A DNA stretch of 64,000 bases, from NCBI RefSeq assembly GCF_004211955.1, contig NZ_RHJI01000001.1, positions 149,203-213,202 of the forward strand, given 5' to 3'. The notes beneath the pieces were generated by a model. It searched no databases, was not told where the DNA came from, and was given only the letters and a program-made list of their open reading frames with translations. This stretch comes from Escherichia sp. E1V33. GTDB lineage: Bacteria > Pseudomonadota > Gammaproteobacteria > Enterobacterales > Enterobacteriaceae. The position numbers and the translations under genes were made by a program. This document shows, one piece after another, positions 20,647-30,291 of the stretch. Every line of letters begins with the position of its first letter. Within the stretch, counting starts at the first letter, position 1.

Positions 20647-21047
20647 AACAGCCGTAAAACTGGCGATGTTTTTATGCTGAACACGTTTCATCTATTTGAC
20701 GTGCGCAGGTATTTAGCATACAAGGAGTACCGATTTGAGAGTTGGTGCTCTTCGCTGCCTGCGTTTCATGATGATGATTTATCATTCAGGCGGCATTTTG
20801 CTGTCTTTTTTACGCTAATCTTACCCGGTGATTTATCGCCAAAGCGGTGATAGCAAGGCAGCATGCTTGCAGCGACCAGATATGCAGAGGGATGGGCGAT
20901 TTATTCAGTTGCCAAACCTGCTGGAGTATTGAGATAATTTTCAGTCTGACTCTCGCAATATCTTATGAGGTTTCAGTTCATGTCCTGCTGCGCTCTCTGA
21001 GCGAAGCGGGTTTATCATTAACGAATAGTCTTAGTAGTACCGAAAAA
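20647..21047 (+). promoter_or_regulatory. hofQ-aroK intergenic region (aroK operon promoters)
   Basis: 401 bases with no convincing gene, although the aroK frame stays open upstream. It contains a terminator-like hairpin (20754-20811). The promoters of the aroK-aroB-damX-dam-rpe-gph-trpS transcript are expected downstream of that hairpin; I could not assign -35/-10 boxes with confidence. Confidence 0.5.
20754..20811 (+). terminator. Putative terminator of the hof operon
   Basis: GCTGCCTG (20754-20761) pairs with CAGGCGGC (20787-20794) with one G-T pair. An inner ATGAT-rich stretch adds weaker pairing. ATTTTGCTGTCTTTTTT follows. The T-run is offset, so efficiency is uncertain. Confidence 0.5.
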
Positions 21048-21569
21048 ATGGCAGAGAAACGCAATATCTTTCTGGTTGGGCCTATGGGTGCCGGAAAAAG
21101 CACTATTGGGCGCCAGTTAGCTCAACAACTCAATATGGAATTTTACGATTCCGATCAAGAGATTGAGAAACGAACCGGAGCTGATGTGGGCTGGGTTTTC
21201 GATTTAGAAGGCGAAGAAGGCTTCCGCGATCGCGAAGAAAAGGTCATCAATGAATTGACCGAGAAGCAGGGTATTGTGCTGGCTACTGGCGGCGGCTCTG
21301 TGAAATCCCGCGAAACGCGTAACCGTCTTTCCGCTCGTGGCGTTGTCGTTTATCTTGAAACGACCATCGAAAAGCAACTTGCACGCACGCAGCGTGATAA
21401 AAAACGCCCGTTGCTGCACGTTGAAACACCGCCGCGTGAAGTTCTGGAAGCGTTGGCCAATGAACGCAATCCGCTGTATGAAGAGATTGCCGACGTGACC
21501 ATTCGTACTGATGATCAAAGCGCTAAAGTGGTCGCAAACCAGATTATTAACATGCTGGAAAGCAACTAA
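21048..21569 (+). CDS. aroK: Shikimate kinase I
   Basis: Phosphorylates shikimate at the 3-hydroxyl with ATP, the fifth step of the shikimate pathway. The 173 residues match the family. Visible are the Walker A loop GPMGAGKST, the shikimate-binding FYDSDQEIE, and GGGSVKS. I chose ATG 21048 ([12 protein letters not shown]), the conserved start; the frame is open further upstream but the extension has no family counterpart. It is the first gene of the aroKB-damX-dam-rpe-gph-trpS superoperon. Confidence 0.96.
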   Translation: MAEKRNIFLVGPMGAGKSTIGRQLAQQLNMEFYDSDQEIEKRTGADVGWVFDLEGEEGFRDREEKVINELTEKQGIVLATGGGSVKSRETRNRLSARGVVVYLETTIEKQLARTQRDKKRPLLHVETPPREVLEALANERNPLYEEIADVTIRTDDQSAKVVANQIINMLESN

Positions 21570-21625
21570 TTCTGGCTTTAAATACACTCGTCTGCGGGTA
21601 CAGTAATTAAGGTGGATGTCGCGTT

Positions 21626-22714
21626 ATGGAGAGGATAGTCGTCACTCTCGGGGAACGTAGTTACCCAATTACCATCGCATCTGGTTTGTTTAACGAACCA
21701 GCTTCATTCTTACCGCTGAAATCGGGCGAGCAGGTGATGTTGGTCACCAACGAAACCCTGGCTCCTCTGTATCTCGATAAGGTCCGCGGCGTACTTGAAC
21801 AGGCGGGTGTTAACGTCGATAGCGTTATCCTCCCTGACGGCGAGCAGTATAAAAGCCTGGCAGTACTCGACACCGTCTTTACAGCGTTGTTGCAAAAGCC
21901 GCATGGCCGCGATACTACGCTGGTTGCACTTGGCGGCGGCGTAGTGGGCGATCTTACCGGTTTCGCGGCGGCGAGCTATCAGCGCGGCGTTCGCTTCATT
22001 CAAGTCCCAACGACGTTATTGTCGCAGGTTGACTCCTCCGTTGGCGGCAAAACCGCGGTAAACCATCCCCTCGGTAAAAACATGATTGGCGCGTTTTACC
22101 AACCTGCATCGGTGGTGGTAGATCTCGATTGTCTGAAAACGCTTCCTCAGCGTGAGTTAGCTTCGGGGCTAGCGGAAGTCATCAAATACGGCATTATTCT
22201 TGACGGCGAGTTTTTCCACTGGCTGGAAGAGAATCTCGACGCGCTGCTTCGTCTGGATGGCCCTGCAATGGCGTACTGTATTCGTCGCTGCTGTGAGCTG
22301 AAAGCAGAAGTTGTCGCCGCCGACGAGCGTGAAGCTGGCTTACGTGCTTTACTCAATCTTGGACATACCTTTGGTCATGCTATTGAAGCTGAAATGGGCT
22401 ATGGTAATTGGCTACACGGTGAAGCGGTTGCTGTGGGTATGGTGATGGCGGCGCGCACATCGGAACGTCTCGGGCAGTTCAGTTCTGCTGAAACGCAGCG
22501 TATTATTACCCTGCTCACGCGGGCTGGGTTACCGGTCAATGGGCCGCGCGAAATGTCCGCGCAGGCATATTTACCGCATATGCTGCGTGACAAGAAAGTC
22601 CTTGCGGGAGAAATGCGCTTAATTCTTCCGCTGGCAATTGGTAAGAGCGAAGTTCGCGGCGGTGTTTCGCACGATATCGTTCTTAACGCCATTGCTGATT
22701 GTCAGTTAGCGTAA
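21626..22714 (+). CDS. aroB: 3-dehydroquinate synthase
   Basis: NAD- and divalent-metal-dependent enzyme converting DAHP to 3-dehydroquinate, the second step of the shikimate pathway. The 362 residues match. The NAD-binding [13 protein letters not shown], the [20 protein letters not shown] signature, and metal ligands in [10 protein letters not shown] and [11 protein letters not shown] are present. It lies 56 bases after aroK, on the same transcript. Confidence 0.97.
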   Translation: MERIVVTLGERSYPITIASGLFNEPASFLPLKSGEQVMLVTNETLAPLYLDKVRGVLEQAGVNVDSVILPDGEQYKSLAVLDTVFTALLQKPHGRDTTLVALGGGVVGDLTGFAAASYQRGVRFIQVPTTLLSQVDSSVGGKTAVNHPLGKNMIGAFYQPASVVVDLDCLKTLPQRELASGLAEVIKYGIILDGEFFHWLEENLDALLRLDGPAMAYCIRRCCELKAEVVAADEREAGLRALLNLGHTFGHAIEAEMGYGNWLHGEAVAVGMVMAARTSERLGQFSSAETQRIITLLTRAGLPVNGPREMSAQAYLPHMLRDKKVLAGEMRLILPLAIGKSEVRGGVSHDIVLNAIADCQLA

Positions 22715-22805
22715 CAACAAGAAAGGTCAGGCCGCTTATCCAGCGGTTTATTAGCTTCAGGTTAATTGCAACGTGGTAAGCATTAACCTTTTAGTGGGGT
22801 GTTAA

Positions 22806-24104
22806 ATGGATGAATTCAAACCAGAAGACGAGCTGAAACCCGATCCCAGCGATCGTCGTACTGGTCGTTCTCGTCAATCTTCTGAGCGTTCTGAACGTAC
22901 TGAACGTGGCGAACCGCAGATCAATTTTGATGATATTGAACTTGATGATACGGATGATCGTCGTCCGACCCGCGCGCAAAAAGAGCGCGATGAGGAACCG
23001 GAAATCGAACAAGAATATGACGAATCCGAAGATGAAACCGTGGATGAGGAGCGCGTAGAGCGTCGTCCGCGTAAGCGCAAAAAAGCAGCCAGTAAACCCG
23101 CTTCTCGTCAGTATATGATGATGGGCGTCGGTATTCTGGTTCTGTTGCTGCTGATCATCGGTATCGGTTCTGCGTTAAAAGCCCCCTCGACCTCTTCCAG
23201 CGATCAAACTGCGTCTGGCGAGAAGAGTATTGATCTTGCTGGCAATGCGACCGATCAGGCGAATGGCGTGCAGCCAGCACCGGGAACCACGTCTGCGGAA
23301 AATACTCAGCAGGATGTTTCTCTGCCGCCAATCTCTTCTACGCCGACCCAGGGGCAAACCCCGACGGCAACGGATGGTCAACAGCGTGTTGAAGTGCAGG
23401 GTGATCTGAACAATGCGCTGACCCAGCCGCAAAATCAGCAACAGCTGAACAATGTGGCGGTAAGCTCGACATTGCCGACCGAACCAGCAACGGTTGCTCC
23501 AATACGCAATGGCAATGCATCGCGCGATACGGCAAAAACGCAAACCGCTGAACGTCCGACCACCACGCGTCCGGTTCGTCAGCAGGCAGTGATTGAACCG
23601 AAAAAACCGCAAGCAACTGTGAAAACTGAACCGAAGCCGGTAGCACAGCAACCGAAGCGTACCGAACCAGCAGCGCCAGTGGCGAGCTCGAAGGCACCGG
23701 CTGCGACTTCTACGCCAGCGGCAACGCCAGCGCCAAGTGCGACTGCCAGCACGGAGCCGACACAGACGGCATCGCCGGCACAAACCACAGCAACACCAGC
23801 TGCTGGGGCGAAGAGCGCGGGTAATGTTGGTTCGTTGAAATCGGCACCGTCAAGCCATTACACTCTGCAGTTGAGCAGTTCTTCTAACTACGACAACCTG
23901 AACGGTTGGGCGAAGAAAGAGAATCTGAAAAACTACGTTGTCTATGAAACGACGCGTAATGGTCAGCCGTGGTATGTCCTGGTTTCTGGCGTGTACGCTT
24001 CGAAAGAAGAAGCGAAAAAAGCGGTATCTACATTGCCAGCCGATGTCCAGGCCAAAAACCCGTGGGCGAAACCGCTGCGTCAGGTACAGGCCGATCTGAA
24101 GTAA
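22806..24104 (+). CDS. damX: SPOR-domain cell division protein DamX
   Basis: Bitopic inner-membrane protein that gathers at the septum through its peptidoglycan-binding SPOR domain. Of 432 residues, about 1-100 are a highly charged cytoplasmic region (acidic, with Arg clusters). A membrane helix follows near 103-122 ([20 protein letters not shown]), then a long periplasmic linker rich in Pro/Thr/Ala/Gln, and a SPOR domain from about 348 ([19 protein letters not shown]). K-12 DamX is 428 residues as I recall, so the low-complexity linker has probably gained a few codons. It lies between aroB and dam. Confidence 0.95.
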   Translation: MDEFKPEDELKPDPSDRRTGRSRQSSERSERTERGEPQINFDDIELDDTDDRRPTRAQKERDEEPEIEQEYDESEDETVDEERVERRPRKRKKAASKPASRQYMMMGVGILVLLLLIIGIGSALKAPSTSSSDQTASGEKSIDLAGNATDQANGVQPAPGTTSAENTQQDVSLPPISSTPTQGQTPTATDGQQRVEVQGDLNNALTQPQNQQQLNNVAVSSTLPTEPATVAPIRNGNASRDTAKTQTAERPTTTRPVRQQAVIEPKKPQATVKTEPKPVAQQPKRTEPAAPVASSKAPAATSTPAATPAPSATASTEPTQTASPAQTTATPAAGAKSAGNVGSLKSAPSSHYTLQLSSSSNYDNLNGWAKKENLKNYVVYETTRNGQPWYVLVSGVYASKEEAKKAVSTLPADVQAKNPWAKPLRQVQADLK

Positions 24105-24210
24105 TCAAGGCTATTTCCCGCAATGGATAACCGTTGCGGGAACTGCCTGAAGCGCTGGATGCTGTCGGAGCTTTCTCCACAGCCGGAGAAGGTGTAATTA
24201 GTTAGTCAGC

Positions 24211-25047
24211 ATGAAGAAAAATCGCGCTTTTTTGAAGTGGGCAGGGGGCAAATATCCCCTGCTTGATGATATTAAACGGCATTTACCTAAGGGCGAATGT
24301 CTGGTTGAGCCTTTTGTTGGTGCCGGGTCGGTGTTTCTTAACACCGACTTTTCTCGTTATATCCTTGCTGATATCAACAGCGATCTGATTAGTCTCTACA
24401 ACATTGTAAAGACGCGTACCGAAGAGTACGTGCAGGCTGCTCGCGAGCTGTTTGTTCCAGAAACGAATTGCGCCGAGGTCTACTACCAGTTCCGCGAAGA
24501 GTTCAACAAAAGCCAGGACCCATTCCGCCGGGCAGTATTGTTTTTATATTTGAATCGCTACGGCTACAACGGCCTGTGTCGTTACAACCTGCGCGGTGAG
24601 TTTAACGTGCCGTTTGGTCGCTACAAAAAACCCTATTTCCCGGAAGCAGAGTTGTATCACTTCGCTGAAAAAGCGCAGAATGCCTTTTTCTATTGTGAGT
24701 CTTACGCCGATAGCATGGCGCGCGCAGATGATGCATCCGTCGTCTATTGTGATCCGCCTTATGCGCCGCTTTCTGCGACTGCCAACTTTACGGCGTATCA
24801 CACAAACAGTTTTACGCTTGAACAACAAGCGCATCTGGCGGAAATCGCCGAAGGTCTGGTTGATCGCCATATTCCAGTGCTGATCTCCAATCACGATACG
24901 ATGTTAACGCGTGAGTGGTATCAGCGCGCAAAATTGCATGTCGTCAAAGTTCGACGCAGTATAAGCAGCAACGGCGGCACACGTAAAAAGGTGGACGAAC
25001 TGCTGGCTTTGTACAAACCAGGAGTCGTTTCACCCGCGAAAAAATGA
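24211..25047 (+). CDS. dam: DNA adenine methylase Dam
   Basis: Methylates the N6 of adenine in GATC, directing mismatch repair, SeqA-based replication control and phase switches. The 278 residues match. AdoMet-binding motif I is [12 protein letters not shown], and the catalytic DPPY is at 181-184 ([12 protein letters not shown]). An N-terminal [12 protein letters not shown] motif is typical of the family. Its stop overlaps nothing but lies only 17 bases before the rpe start. Confidence 0.97.
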   Translation: MKKNRAFLKWAGGKYPLLDDIKRHLPKGECLVEPFVGAGSVFLNTDFSRYILADINSDLISLYNIVKTRTEEYVQAARELFVPETNCAEVYYQFREEFNKSQDPFRRAVLFLYLNRYGYNGLCRYNLRGEFNVPFGRYKKPYFPEAELYHFAEKAQNAFFYCESYADSMARADDASVVYCDPPYAPLSATANFTAYHTNSFTLEQQAHLAEIAEGLVDRHIPVLISNHDTMLTREWYQRAKLHVVKVRRSISSNGGTRKKVDELLALYKPGVVSPAKK

Positions 25048-25064
25048 TTCTCAAGGAGAAGCGG

Positions 25065-25742
25065 ATGAAACAGTATTTGATTGCCCCCTCAATTCTGTCG
25101 GCTGATTTTGCCCGCCTGGGTGAAGATACCGCAAAGGCCCTGGCAGCTGGCGCTGATGTCGTGCATTTTGACGTCATGGATAACCACTATGTTCCTAACC
25201 TGACAATTGGGCCAATGGTGCTGAAATCCTTGCGTAACTACGGTATTACCGCCCCTATCGACGTGCATCTGATGGTGAAACCGGTCGATCGTATTGTGCC
25301 GGATTTCGCTGCCGCTGGTGCCAGCATCATTACCTTTCATCCAGAAGCTTCCGAGCATGTTGATCGCACGCTGCAACTGATTAAAGAAAATGGCTGTAAA
25401 GCGGGTCTGGTATTTAACCCGGCGACACCGCTGAGCTATCTGGATTACGTGATGGATAAGCTGGATGTGATCCTGCTGATGTCCGTCAATCCTGGTTTCG
25501 GCGGTCAGTCTTTCATTCCTCAAACACTGGATAAACTGCGTGAAGTACGTCGTCGTATCGACGAGTCTGGCTTCGACATTCGACTGGAAGTGGATGGCGG
25601 CGTGAAGGTGAACAACATTGGCGAAATCGCTGCGGCGGGCGCGGATATGTTCGTCGCCGGTTCGGCAATCTTCGACCAGCCAGACTACAAAAAAGTCATT
25701 GATGAAATGCGCAGTGAACTGGCAAAGGTAAGTCATGAGTAA
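25065..25742 (+). CDS. rpe: Ribulose-phosphate 3-epimerase
   Basis: Interconverts ribulose-5-phosphate and xylulose-5-phosphate in the pentose phosphate pathway, a metal-dependent TIM barrel. The 225 residues match. Motifs are [19 protein letters not shown], the metal His in IDVHLMV, the [12 protein letters not shown] signature and LEVDGGV. I chose ATG 25065 with AAGGAG upstream; a frame start 21 bases earlier lies in the dam end and has no family support. It overlaps gph by eight bases. Confidence 0.96.
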   Translation: MKQYLIAPSILSADFARLGEDTAKALAAGADVVHFDVMDNHYVPNLTIGPMVLKSLRNYGITAPIDVHLMVKPVDRIVPDFAAAGASIITFHPEASEHVDRTLQLIKENGCKAGLVFNPATPLSYLDYVMDKLDVILLMSVNPGFGGQSFIPQTLDKLREVRRRIDESGFDIRLEVDGGVKVNNIGEIAAAGADMFVAGSAIFDQPDYKKVIDEMRSELAKVSHE

Positions 25743-26493
25743 GTTTGAAGATATTCGCGGCGTCGCTTTTGATCTTGACGGTACGCTGGTGGACAGTGCT
25801 CCAGGTCTTGCTGCTGCGGTAGATATGGCGCTGTATGCGCTGGAGTTACCCGTTGCAGGTGAAGAACGCGTTATTACCTGGATTGGTAACGGCGCAGATG
25901 TTCTGATGGAGCGCGCATTGACCTGGGCGCGTCAGGAACGTGCGACTCTGCGTAAAACAATGGGTAAACCGCCCGTTGATGACGACATTCCGCCAGAAGA
26001 ACAGGTACGTATTCTGCGTAAACTGTTCGATCGCTACTATGGCGAGGTTGCCGAAGAGGGGACGTTTTTGTTCCCGTACGTTGCCGATACGCTGGGCGCG
26101 TTGCAGGCTAAAGGCTTGCCGCTAGGCCTTGTCACCAACAAACCGACGCCGTTCGTCGCGCCGCTGCTCGAAGCCTTAGATATCGCCAAATACTTCAGCG
26201 TGGTGATTGGTGGTGATGATGTGCAAAACAAAAAACCGCATCCGGACCCGCTGTTACTGGTGGCAGATCGGATGGGCATTGCCCCACAACAGATGCTGTT
26301 TGTTGGCGACTCACGCAATGATATTCAGGCAGCAAAAGCAGCTGGTTGCCCTTCTGTTGGTTTAACCTATGGATATAACTACGGCGAGGCTATCGATCTT
26401 AGCCAGCCTGATGTAATTTATCAGTCTATTAATGACCTTCTGCCCGCACTAGGGCTTCCGCATAGCGAAAATCAGGAATCGAAAAATGACTAA
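25735..26493 (+). CDS. gph: Phosphoglycolate phosphatase
   Basis: HAD-family phosphatase that clears 2-phosphoglycolate formed during repair of oxidised DNA ends. The 252 residues match. Motif I is [14 protein letters not shown], motif [11 protein letters not shown], the motif III Lys is in NKKPHPDP, and motif IV is [13 protein letters not shown]. The start overlaps rpe by eight bases and the end overlaps trpS by eight bases. Confidence 0.96.
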   Translation: MSKFEDIRGVAFDLDGTLVDSAPGLAAAVDMALYALELPVAGEERVITWIGNGADVLMERALTWARQERATLRKTMGKPPVDDDIPPEEQVRILRKLFDRYYGEVAEEGTFLFPYVADTLGALQAKGLPLGLVTNKPTPFVAPLLEALDIAKYFSVVIGGDDVQNKKPHPDPLLLVADRMGIAPQQMLFVGDSRNDIQAAKAAGCPSVGLTYGYNYGEAIDLSQPDVIYQSINDLLPALGLPHSENQESKND

Positions 26494-27490
26494 GCCCATC
26501 GTTTTTAGTGGCGCACAGCCCTCAGGTGAATTGACCATTGGTAACTACATGGGTGCGCTGCGTCAGTGGGTAAACATGCAGGATGACTACCATTGCATTT
26601 ACTGTATCGTTGACCAACACGCGATCACCGTGCGCCAGGATGCACAGAAGCTGCGTAAAGCGACGCTGGATACGCTGGCCCTGTATCTGGCTTGCGGTAT
26701 CGATCCTGAGAAAAGCACCATTTTTGTTCAGTCCCACGTGCCGGAACATGCGCAGTTAGGCTGGGCACTGAACTGCTATACCTACTTCGGTGAACTGAGC
26801 CGCATGACCCAGTTCAAAGATAAATCTGCACGTTATGCCGAAAACATCAACGCCGGGCTGTTCGACTATCCGGTGCTGATGGCGGCGGACATCCTGCTGT
26901 ATCAAACCAATCTGGTGCCGGTGGGTGAAGATCAGAAACAGCATCTGGAACTGAGCCGCGATATCGCACAGCGTTTCAACGCACTGTACGGCGATATCTT
27001 TAAGGTGCCGGAGCCGTTTATTCCAAAATCTGGCGCGCGCGTGATGTCGCTGCTGGAGCCGACCAAGAAGATGTCCAAGTCTGACGATAACCGCAATAAC
27101 GTTATCGGCCTGCTGGAAGACCCGAAATCGGTAGTGAAGAAAATCAAACGTGCGGTCACTGACTCCGACGAGCCACCGGTAGTTCGCTACGATGTGCAGA
27201 ACAAAGCGGGCGTTTCCAACCTGCTGGATATTCTTTCCGCGGTAACGGGCCAGAGCATCCCGGAACTGGAAAAACAGTTTGAAGGCAAGATGTATGGTCA
27301 CCTGAAAGGCGAAGTGGCTGATGCCGTTTCCGGTATGCTGACTGAATTGCAGGAACGTTATCACCGTTTCCGCAACGATGAAGCCTTCCTGCAACAGGTG
27401 ATGAAAGACGGCGCGGAAAAAGCCAGCGCGCACGCTTCCCGTACGCTAAAAGCGGTGTACGAAGCGATTGGTTTTGTGGCGAAGCCGTAA
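26486..27490 (+). CDS. trpS: Tryptophanyl-tRNA synthetase
   Basis: Class I aminoacyl-tRNA synthetase that charges tRNA-Trp. The 334 residues match. The HIGH-equivalent is TIGN in [14 protein letters not shown], and the KMSKS loop is intact in [10 protein letters not shown]. It is the last gene of the aroK superoperon, followed by a BoxC-like repeat and a strong terminator. Confidence 0.97.
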   Translation: MTKPIVFSGAQPSGELTIGNYMGALRQWVNMQDDYHCIYCIVDQHAITVRQDAQKLRKATLDTLALYLACGIDPEKSTIFVQSHVPEHAQLGWALNCYTYFGELSRMTQFKDKSARYAENINAGLFDYPVLMAADILLYQTNLVPVGEDQKQHLELSRDIAQRFNALYGDIFKVPEPFIPKSGARVMSLLEPTKKMSKSDDNRNNVIGLLEDPKSVVKKIKRAVTDSDEPPVVRYDVQNKAGVSNLLDILSAVTGQSIPELEKQFEGKMYGHLKGEVADAVSGMLTELQERYHRFRNDEAFLQQVMKDGAEKASAHASRTLKAVYEAIGFVAKP

Positions 27491-27510
27491 TATCAAAACG
27501 CTCGGACGGT

Positions 27511-27549
27511 CCCCTCGCCCCTTTGGGGAGAGAGTTAGGGTGGGGGGAG
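27511..27549 (+). repeat. BoxC-like GC-rich repeat, copy C
   Basis: Begins CCCCTCGCCCCTTTGGGGAG and ends with GTTAGGGTGGGGGGAG, the same layout as the box at 109-145. It is followed after about 50 bases by TTTGTCATCACTCTGA (27602-27617) and then a hairpin plus T-run, the same unit found at 240-280. Confidence 0.55.
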
Positions 27550-27616
27550 CAGGCAAGCGCCAGTGCGAATTACCCTCTGCTCGCATTGACGAATAAATCA
27601 ATTTGTCATCACTCTG

Positions 27617-27640
27617 AAACCGGGGAAACCCGGTTTTTTT
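27617..27640 (+). terminator. trpS operon terminator
   Basis: AAACCGGG (27617-27624), loop GAAA, CCCGGTTT (27629-27636), then more T to 27640. A stable GNRA-type loop with a T-run: a classic rho-independent terminator for the aroK-trpS transcript. Confidence 0.9.
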
Positions 27641-27709
27641 ATCCTCTTTTCGCCACAACCCGAAAAAATGTGAAGCGCCTCGCCGTTTCCACATCTCGTC
27701 GTTGCCACT

Positions 27710-27731
27710 TATCTTCATTTTAATGAAGATA
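27710..27731. promoter_or_regulatory. Putative YhfZ operator 1
   Basis: TATCTTCATT (27710-27719), TT, AATGAAGATA (27722-27731): a perfect inverted repeat with ten-base arms, about 30 bases before the yhfZ start. A related repeat lies 24 bp downstream (27737-27752) and another before yhfX (29073-29100). A GntR-like regulator binding its own promoter would need such sites. The link to YhfZ is inference. Confidence 0.5.
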
Positions 27732-27736
27732 TAAAC

Positions 27737-27752
27737 ATTCATTTTATTGAAA
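27737..27752. promoter_or_regulatory. Putative YhfZ operator 2
   Basis: ATTCATTTTATTGAAA matches the core of operator 1 (CTTCATTTTAATGAAG) at 13 of 16 positions, with the centre 24 bp away. It ends eight bases before the yhfZ ATG, where a ribosome site would be, so binding there should block expression. Confidence 0.45.
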
Positions 27753-27759
27753 ATATATT

Positions 27760-28665
27760 ATGCGTCGAACGTTTATCAAAAAAGAAGGCGTCGTCATCAC
27801 GACTCTGGCTCGTTATCTGTTAGGTGAAAAGTGCGGTAATCGATTGAAAACCATAGATGAACTGGCAACAGAATGCCATTCATCGGTTGGTCTGACACAA
27901 GCCGCGCTGAAAACGCTGGAATCAAGCGGCGCGATAAGAATTGAACGCCGCGGGCGCAATGGCAGCTATCTGGTTGAGATGGATAATAAAGCCCTGCTGA
28001 CTCATGTGGATATCAACAACGTGGTATGTGCGATGCCCTTGCCCTACACCCGTTTGTACGAAGGGTTGGCGAGCGGATTGAAAGCCCAGTTTGATGGCAT
28101 TCCTTTTTACTATGCGCATATGCGCGGCGCGGATATTCGCGTGGAGTGTTTACTTAACGGCGTGTATGACATGGCGGTAGTATCCCGCCTGGCGGCAGAA
28201 AGTTATCTCACGCAAAAAGGTTTATGCCTGGCGCTGGAACTTGGACCGCACACCTACGTTGGCGAGCACCAGTTGATTTGCCGTAAAGGCGAGTCCGCAA
28301 ACGTGAAGCGCGTGGGGCTGGATAACCGCTCGGCGGATCAGAAAATCATGACCGATGTCTTTTTTGGCAATAGCGATGTGGAGCGCGTCGACCTCTCATA
28401 TCACGAGAGTTTACAACGCATTGTTAAAGGCGATGTCGATGCGGTTATCTGGAACGTGGTGGCAGAAAGCGAACTGGCCATGCTGGGATTAGAGGCGACG
28501 CCGCTGACGAACGATCCACGATTTTTACAGGCCACTGAAGCTGTGGTACTGACGCGAGCCGATGATTACCCGATGCAACAATTGCTACGTGCGGTTGTTG
28601 ATAAACATGCCCTGCTTGCTCATCAACAGCGAGTAGTCAGTGGGGAACTTGAACCCAGTTATTAA
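27760..28665 (+). CDS. yhfZ: GntR-like transcriptional regulator YhfZ with ligand-binding domain
   Basis: A 301-residue protein, predicted cytoplasmic regulator of the yhf operon. Residues about 10-75 form a winged helix (TIDELATECHSSVGLTQAALK, then IERRGRNGSYLVEMD as the wing). From about 85 onwards the protein looks like a periplasmic-binding-type ligand domain (VVCAMPLPYTRLYEGLASGL; GVYDMAVVSRLAAE; HQLICRKGE; VDAVIWNVV). No good Shine-Dalgarno precedes the ATG; the region is AT-rich and holds two inverted repeats. The ligand is unknown. It is the first gene of yhfZYXW-php-yhfUTS, and autoregulation is likely. Confidence 0.85.
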   Translation: MRRTFIKKEGVVITTLARYLLGEKCGNRLKTIDELATECHSSVGLTQAALKTLESSGAIRIERRGRNGSYLVEMDNKALLTHVDINNVVCAMPLPYTRLYEGLASGLKAQFDGIPFYYAHMRGADIRVECLLNGVYDMAVVSRLAAESYLTQKGLCLALELGPHTYVGEHQLICRKGESANVKRVGLDNRSADQKIMTDVFFGNSDVERVDLSYHESLQRIVKGDVDAVIWNVVAESELAMLGLEATPLTNDPRFLQATEAVVLTRADDYPMQQLLRAVVDKHALLAHQQRVVSGELEPSY

Positions 28666-28681
28666 GCGAAAGGTGTCTTAA

Positions 28682-29044
28682 ATGGAAAACAGACTCAACC
28701 TGCTTTGCGAGGCAGGAGTCATTGATAAGGACATCTGCAAAGGCATGATGCAGGTCGTCAAGGTAATGGAAACTGAATGTCATCTGCCGGTGCGTAGCGA
28801 GCAAGGGACGATGGCGATGACACACATGGCGAGTGCGTTGATGCGCAGTCGTCGTGGTGAGGAAATTGAGCCGCTGGATGACGAATTACTGGCGGAACTG
28901 GCGCAATCCAGTCACTGGCCCGCGATTGTGCAATTGCATCAGGTGTTGTTGAAGGAATTCGCACTGGAAGTTAACCCGTGTGAAGAAGGCTATTTGCTGG
29001 CCAACCTTTATGGATTATGGATGGCTGCTAACGAAGAGGTTTGA
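28682..29044 (+). CDS. yhfY: Stand-alone PRD-domain protein YhfY
   Basis: A 120-residue protein consisting of one PTS-regulation domain (PRD). The segment MTHMASALMRSRRGEEIEPL fits the conserved first-His motif of PRDs (His48, followed by Ala and Arg). PRDs are usually attached to antiterminators or activators and are phosphorylated on His by PTS proteins. A free PRD beside a separate regulator (YhfZ) is unusual. It may sense phosphorylation state and act on YhfZ; that is speculation. It lies 16 bases after yhfZ. Confidence 0.8.
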   Translation: MENRLNLLCEAGVIDKDICKGMMQVVKVMETECHLPVRSEQGTMAMTHMASALMRSRRGEEIEPLDDELLAELAQSSHWPAIVQLHQVLLKEFALEVNPCEEGYLLANLYGLWMAANEEV

Positions 29045-29072
29045 GTCATACGGCAAATCCACGTCACATAAC

Positions 29073-29100
29073 TTAAATATTCAAAAAAATGAATGTTTAA
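29073..29100. promoter_or_regulatory. Putative YhfZ operator 3 (before yhfX)
   Basis: TTAAATATTCA (29073-29083), six A, TGAATGTTTAA (29090-29100): eleven-base arms with one mismatch. On the minus strand its core ATTCATTTTTTTGAAT matches operator 2 at 14 of 16 positions. The centre is about 41 bp before the yhfX ATG, in an 83-base gap inside the operon, suggesting a second regulated promoter. Confidence 0.5.
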
Positions 29101-29127
29101 TTCAAGGAATAGAAACGAGGCAACAAG

Positions 29128-30291
29128 ATGTTTGTAGAAGCATTGAAACGCCAGAACCCAGCACTGATTTCCGCCGCACTAAGCCTGTGGCAACAGGGCA
29201 AGATCGCCCCGGACAGCTGGGTTATCGACGTGGATCAGGTACTGGAAAACGGTAAGCGGCTGATTGAGACTGCGCGGCTTTACGGCATTGAGCTGTATCT
29301 GATGACCAAGCAGTTTGGCCGTAATCCGTGGCTGGCGGAAAAACTTCTGGCGCTGGGCTACAGCGGTATTGTGGCGGTGGATTACAAAGAGGCGCGGGTC
29401 ATGCGCCGCGCCGGTTTGCCGGTAGCGCATCAGGGGCATCTGGTGCAAATCCCTTGTCATCAGGTTTCTGACGCCGTTGAACAGGGAACCGACGTCATCA
29501 CCGTGTTTACCCTCGATAAAGCGCGGGAAGTTTCTGCGGCAGCGGTGAAGGCCGGACGGGTCCAGCCTGTGCTGCTCAAAGTTTATAGCGATAATGATTT
29601 TCTTTATCCGGGGCAGGAGAGCGGTTTTACCCAAAACACGCTGCATGACATTGTCGCTGAAATCCAAAAACTACCCGGATTACATTTAGCGGGACTTACC
29701 CATTTCCCTTGCCTGCTTTGGGATGAAACAAGCGGGAAAGTTTTACCCACGCCGAATCTTCACACGCTGGTACAAACACGAGATCAACTGGCGAAATCTG
29801 GTATTGCGATTGAGCAACTGAATGCCCCTTCAGCGACCAGCTGCACTTCGCTGCCGATGCTGGCGCAATACGGTGTGACTCATGCCGAACCCGGTCATGC
29901 GCTGACGGGCACTATTCCGGCAAACCAGCAGGGCGATCAGCCTGAACGTATCGCGATGCTTTGGTTAAGTGAAATTTCCCACCATTTCCGTGGCGACAGC
30001 TACTGCTACGGCGGCGGTTATTACCGTCGTGGTCATGCCCACCGCGCTCTGGTTTTTACTAAAGAAAATCAAAAGATTACTGAAACAAATCTCAAAACTG
30101 TGGATGACAGCAGTATCGACTACTACCTGCCGTTAGCAGGCGAGTTTCCGGTGAGTAGTGCCGTAGTGTTCTGTTTTCGTACACAGATTTTTGTTACCCG
30201 CAGTGATGTGGTGTTGGTATCGGGTATTCAGCGTGGCGAACCGGAAATCGTCGGTCGTTATGACAGTCTTGGAAACTCTCTGGAGGCGTAA
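29128..30291 (+). CDS. yhfX: PLP enzyme YhfX (alanine racemase-fold)
   Basis: A 387-residue PLP enzyme of the alanine racemase / D-amino-acid aldolase fold. The N-terminal barrel begins [16 protein letters not shown] and the PLP lysine should be Lys61 in [13 protein letters not shown]-terminal beta domain follows ([12 protein letters not shown].. [14 protein letters not shown]). The substrate is unknown; options are an amino acid racemase, a decarboxylase or an aldolase. It is the first enzyme gene of the operon after the internal gap. Its stop overlaps the yhfW start by one base (TAATG). Confidence 0.82.
   Translation: MFVEALKRQNPALISAALSLWQQGKIAPDSWVIDVDQVLENGKRLIETARLYGIELYLMTKQFGRNPWLAEKLLALGYSGIVAVDYKEARVMRRAGLPVAHQGHLVQIPCHQVSDAVEQGTDVITVFTLDKAREVSAAAVKAGRVQPVLLKVYSDNDFLYPGQESGFTQNTLHDIVAEIQKLPGLHLAGLTHFPCLLWDETSGKVLPTPNLHTLVQTRDQLAKSGIAIEQLNAPSATSCTSLPMLAQYGVTHAEPGHALTGTIPANQQGDQPERIAMLWLSEISHHFRGDSYCYGGGYYRRGHAHRALVFTKENQKITETNLKTVDDSSIDYYLPLAGEFPVSSAVVFCFRTQIFVTRSDVVLVSGIQRGEPEIVGRYDSLGNSLEA

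Noticed and set aside
20847..21047. In-frame upstream extension of aroK (67 extra residues)
   Set aside because: The extension has no family counterpart. The 173-residue form starts with the conserved [12 protein letters not shown] and matches shikimate kinase length.
23175..23783. Open frame antisense to the damX linker, rich in Arg and Cys
   Set aside because: Arises from the repetitive Pro/Ala/Thr codons of the DamX linker on the other strand.
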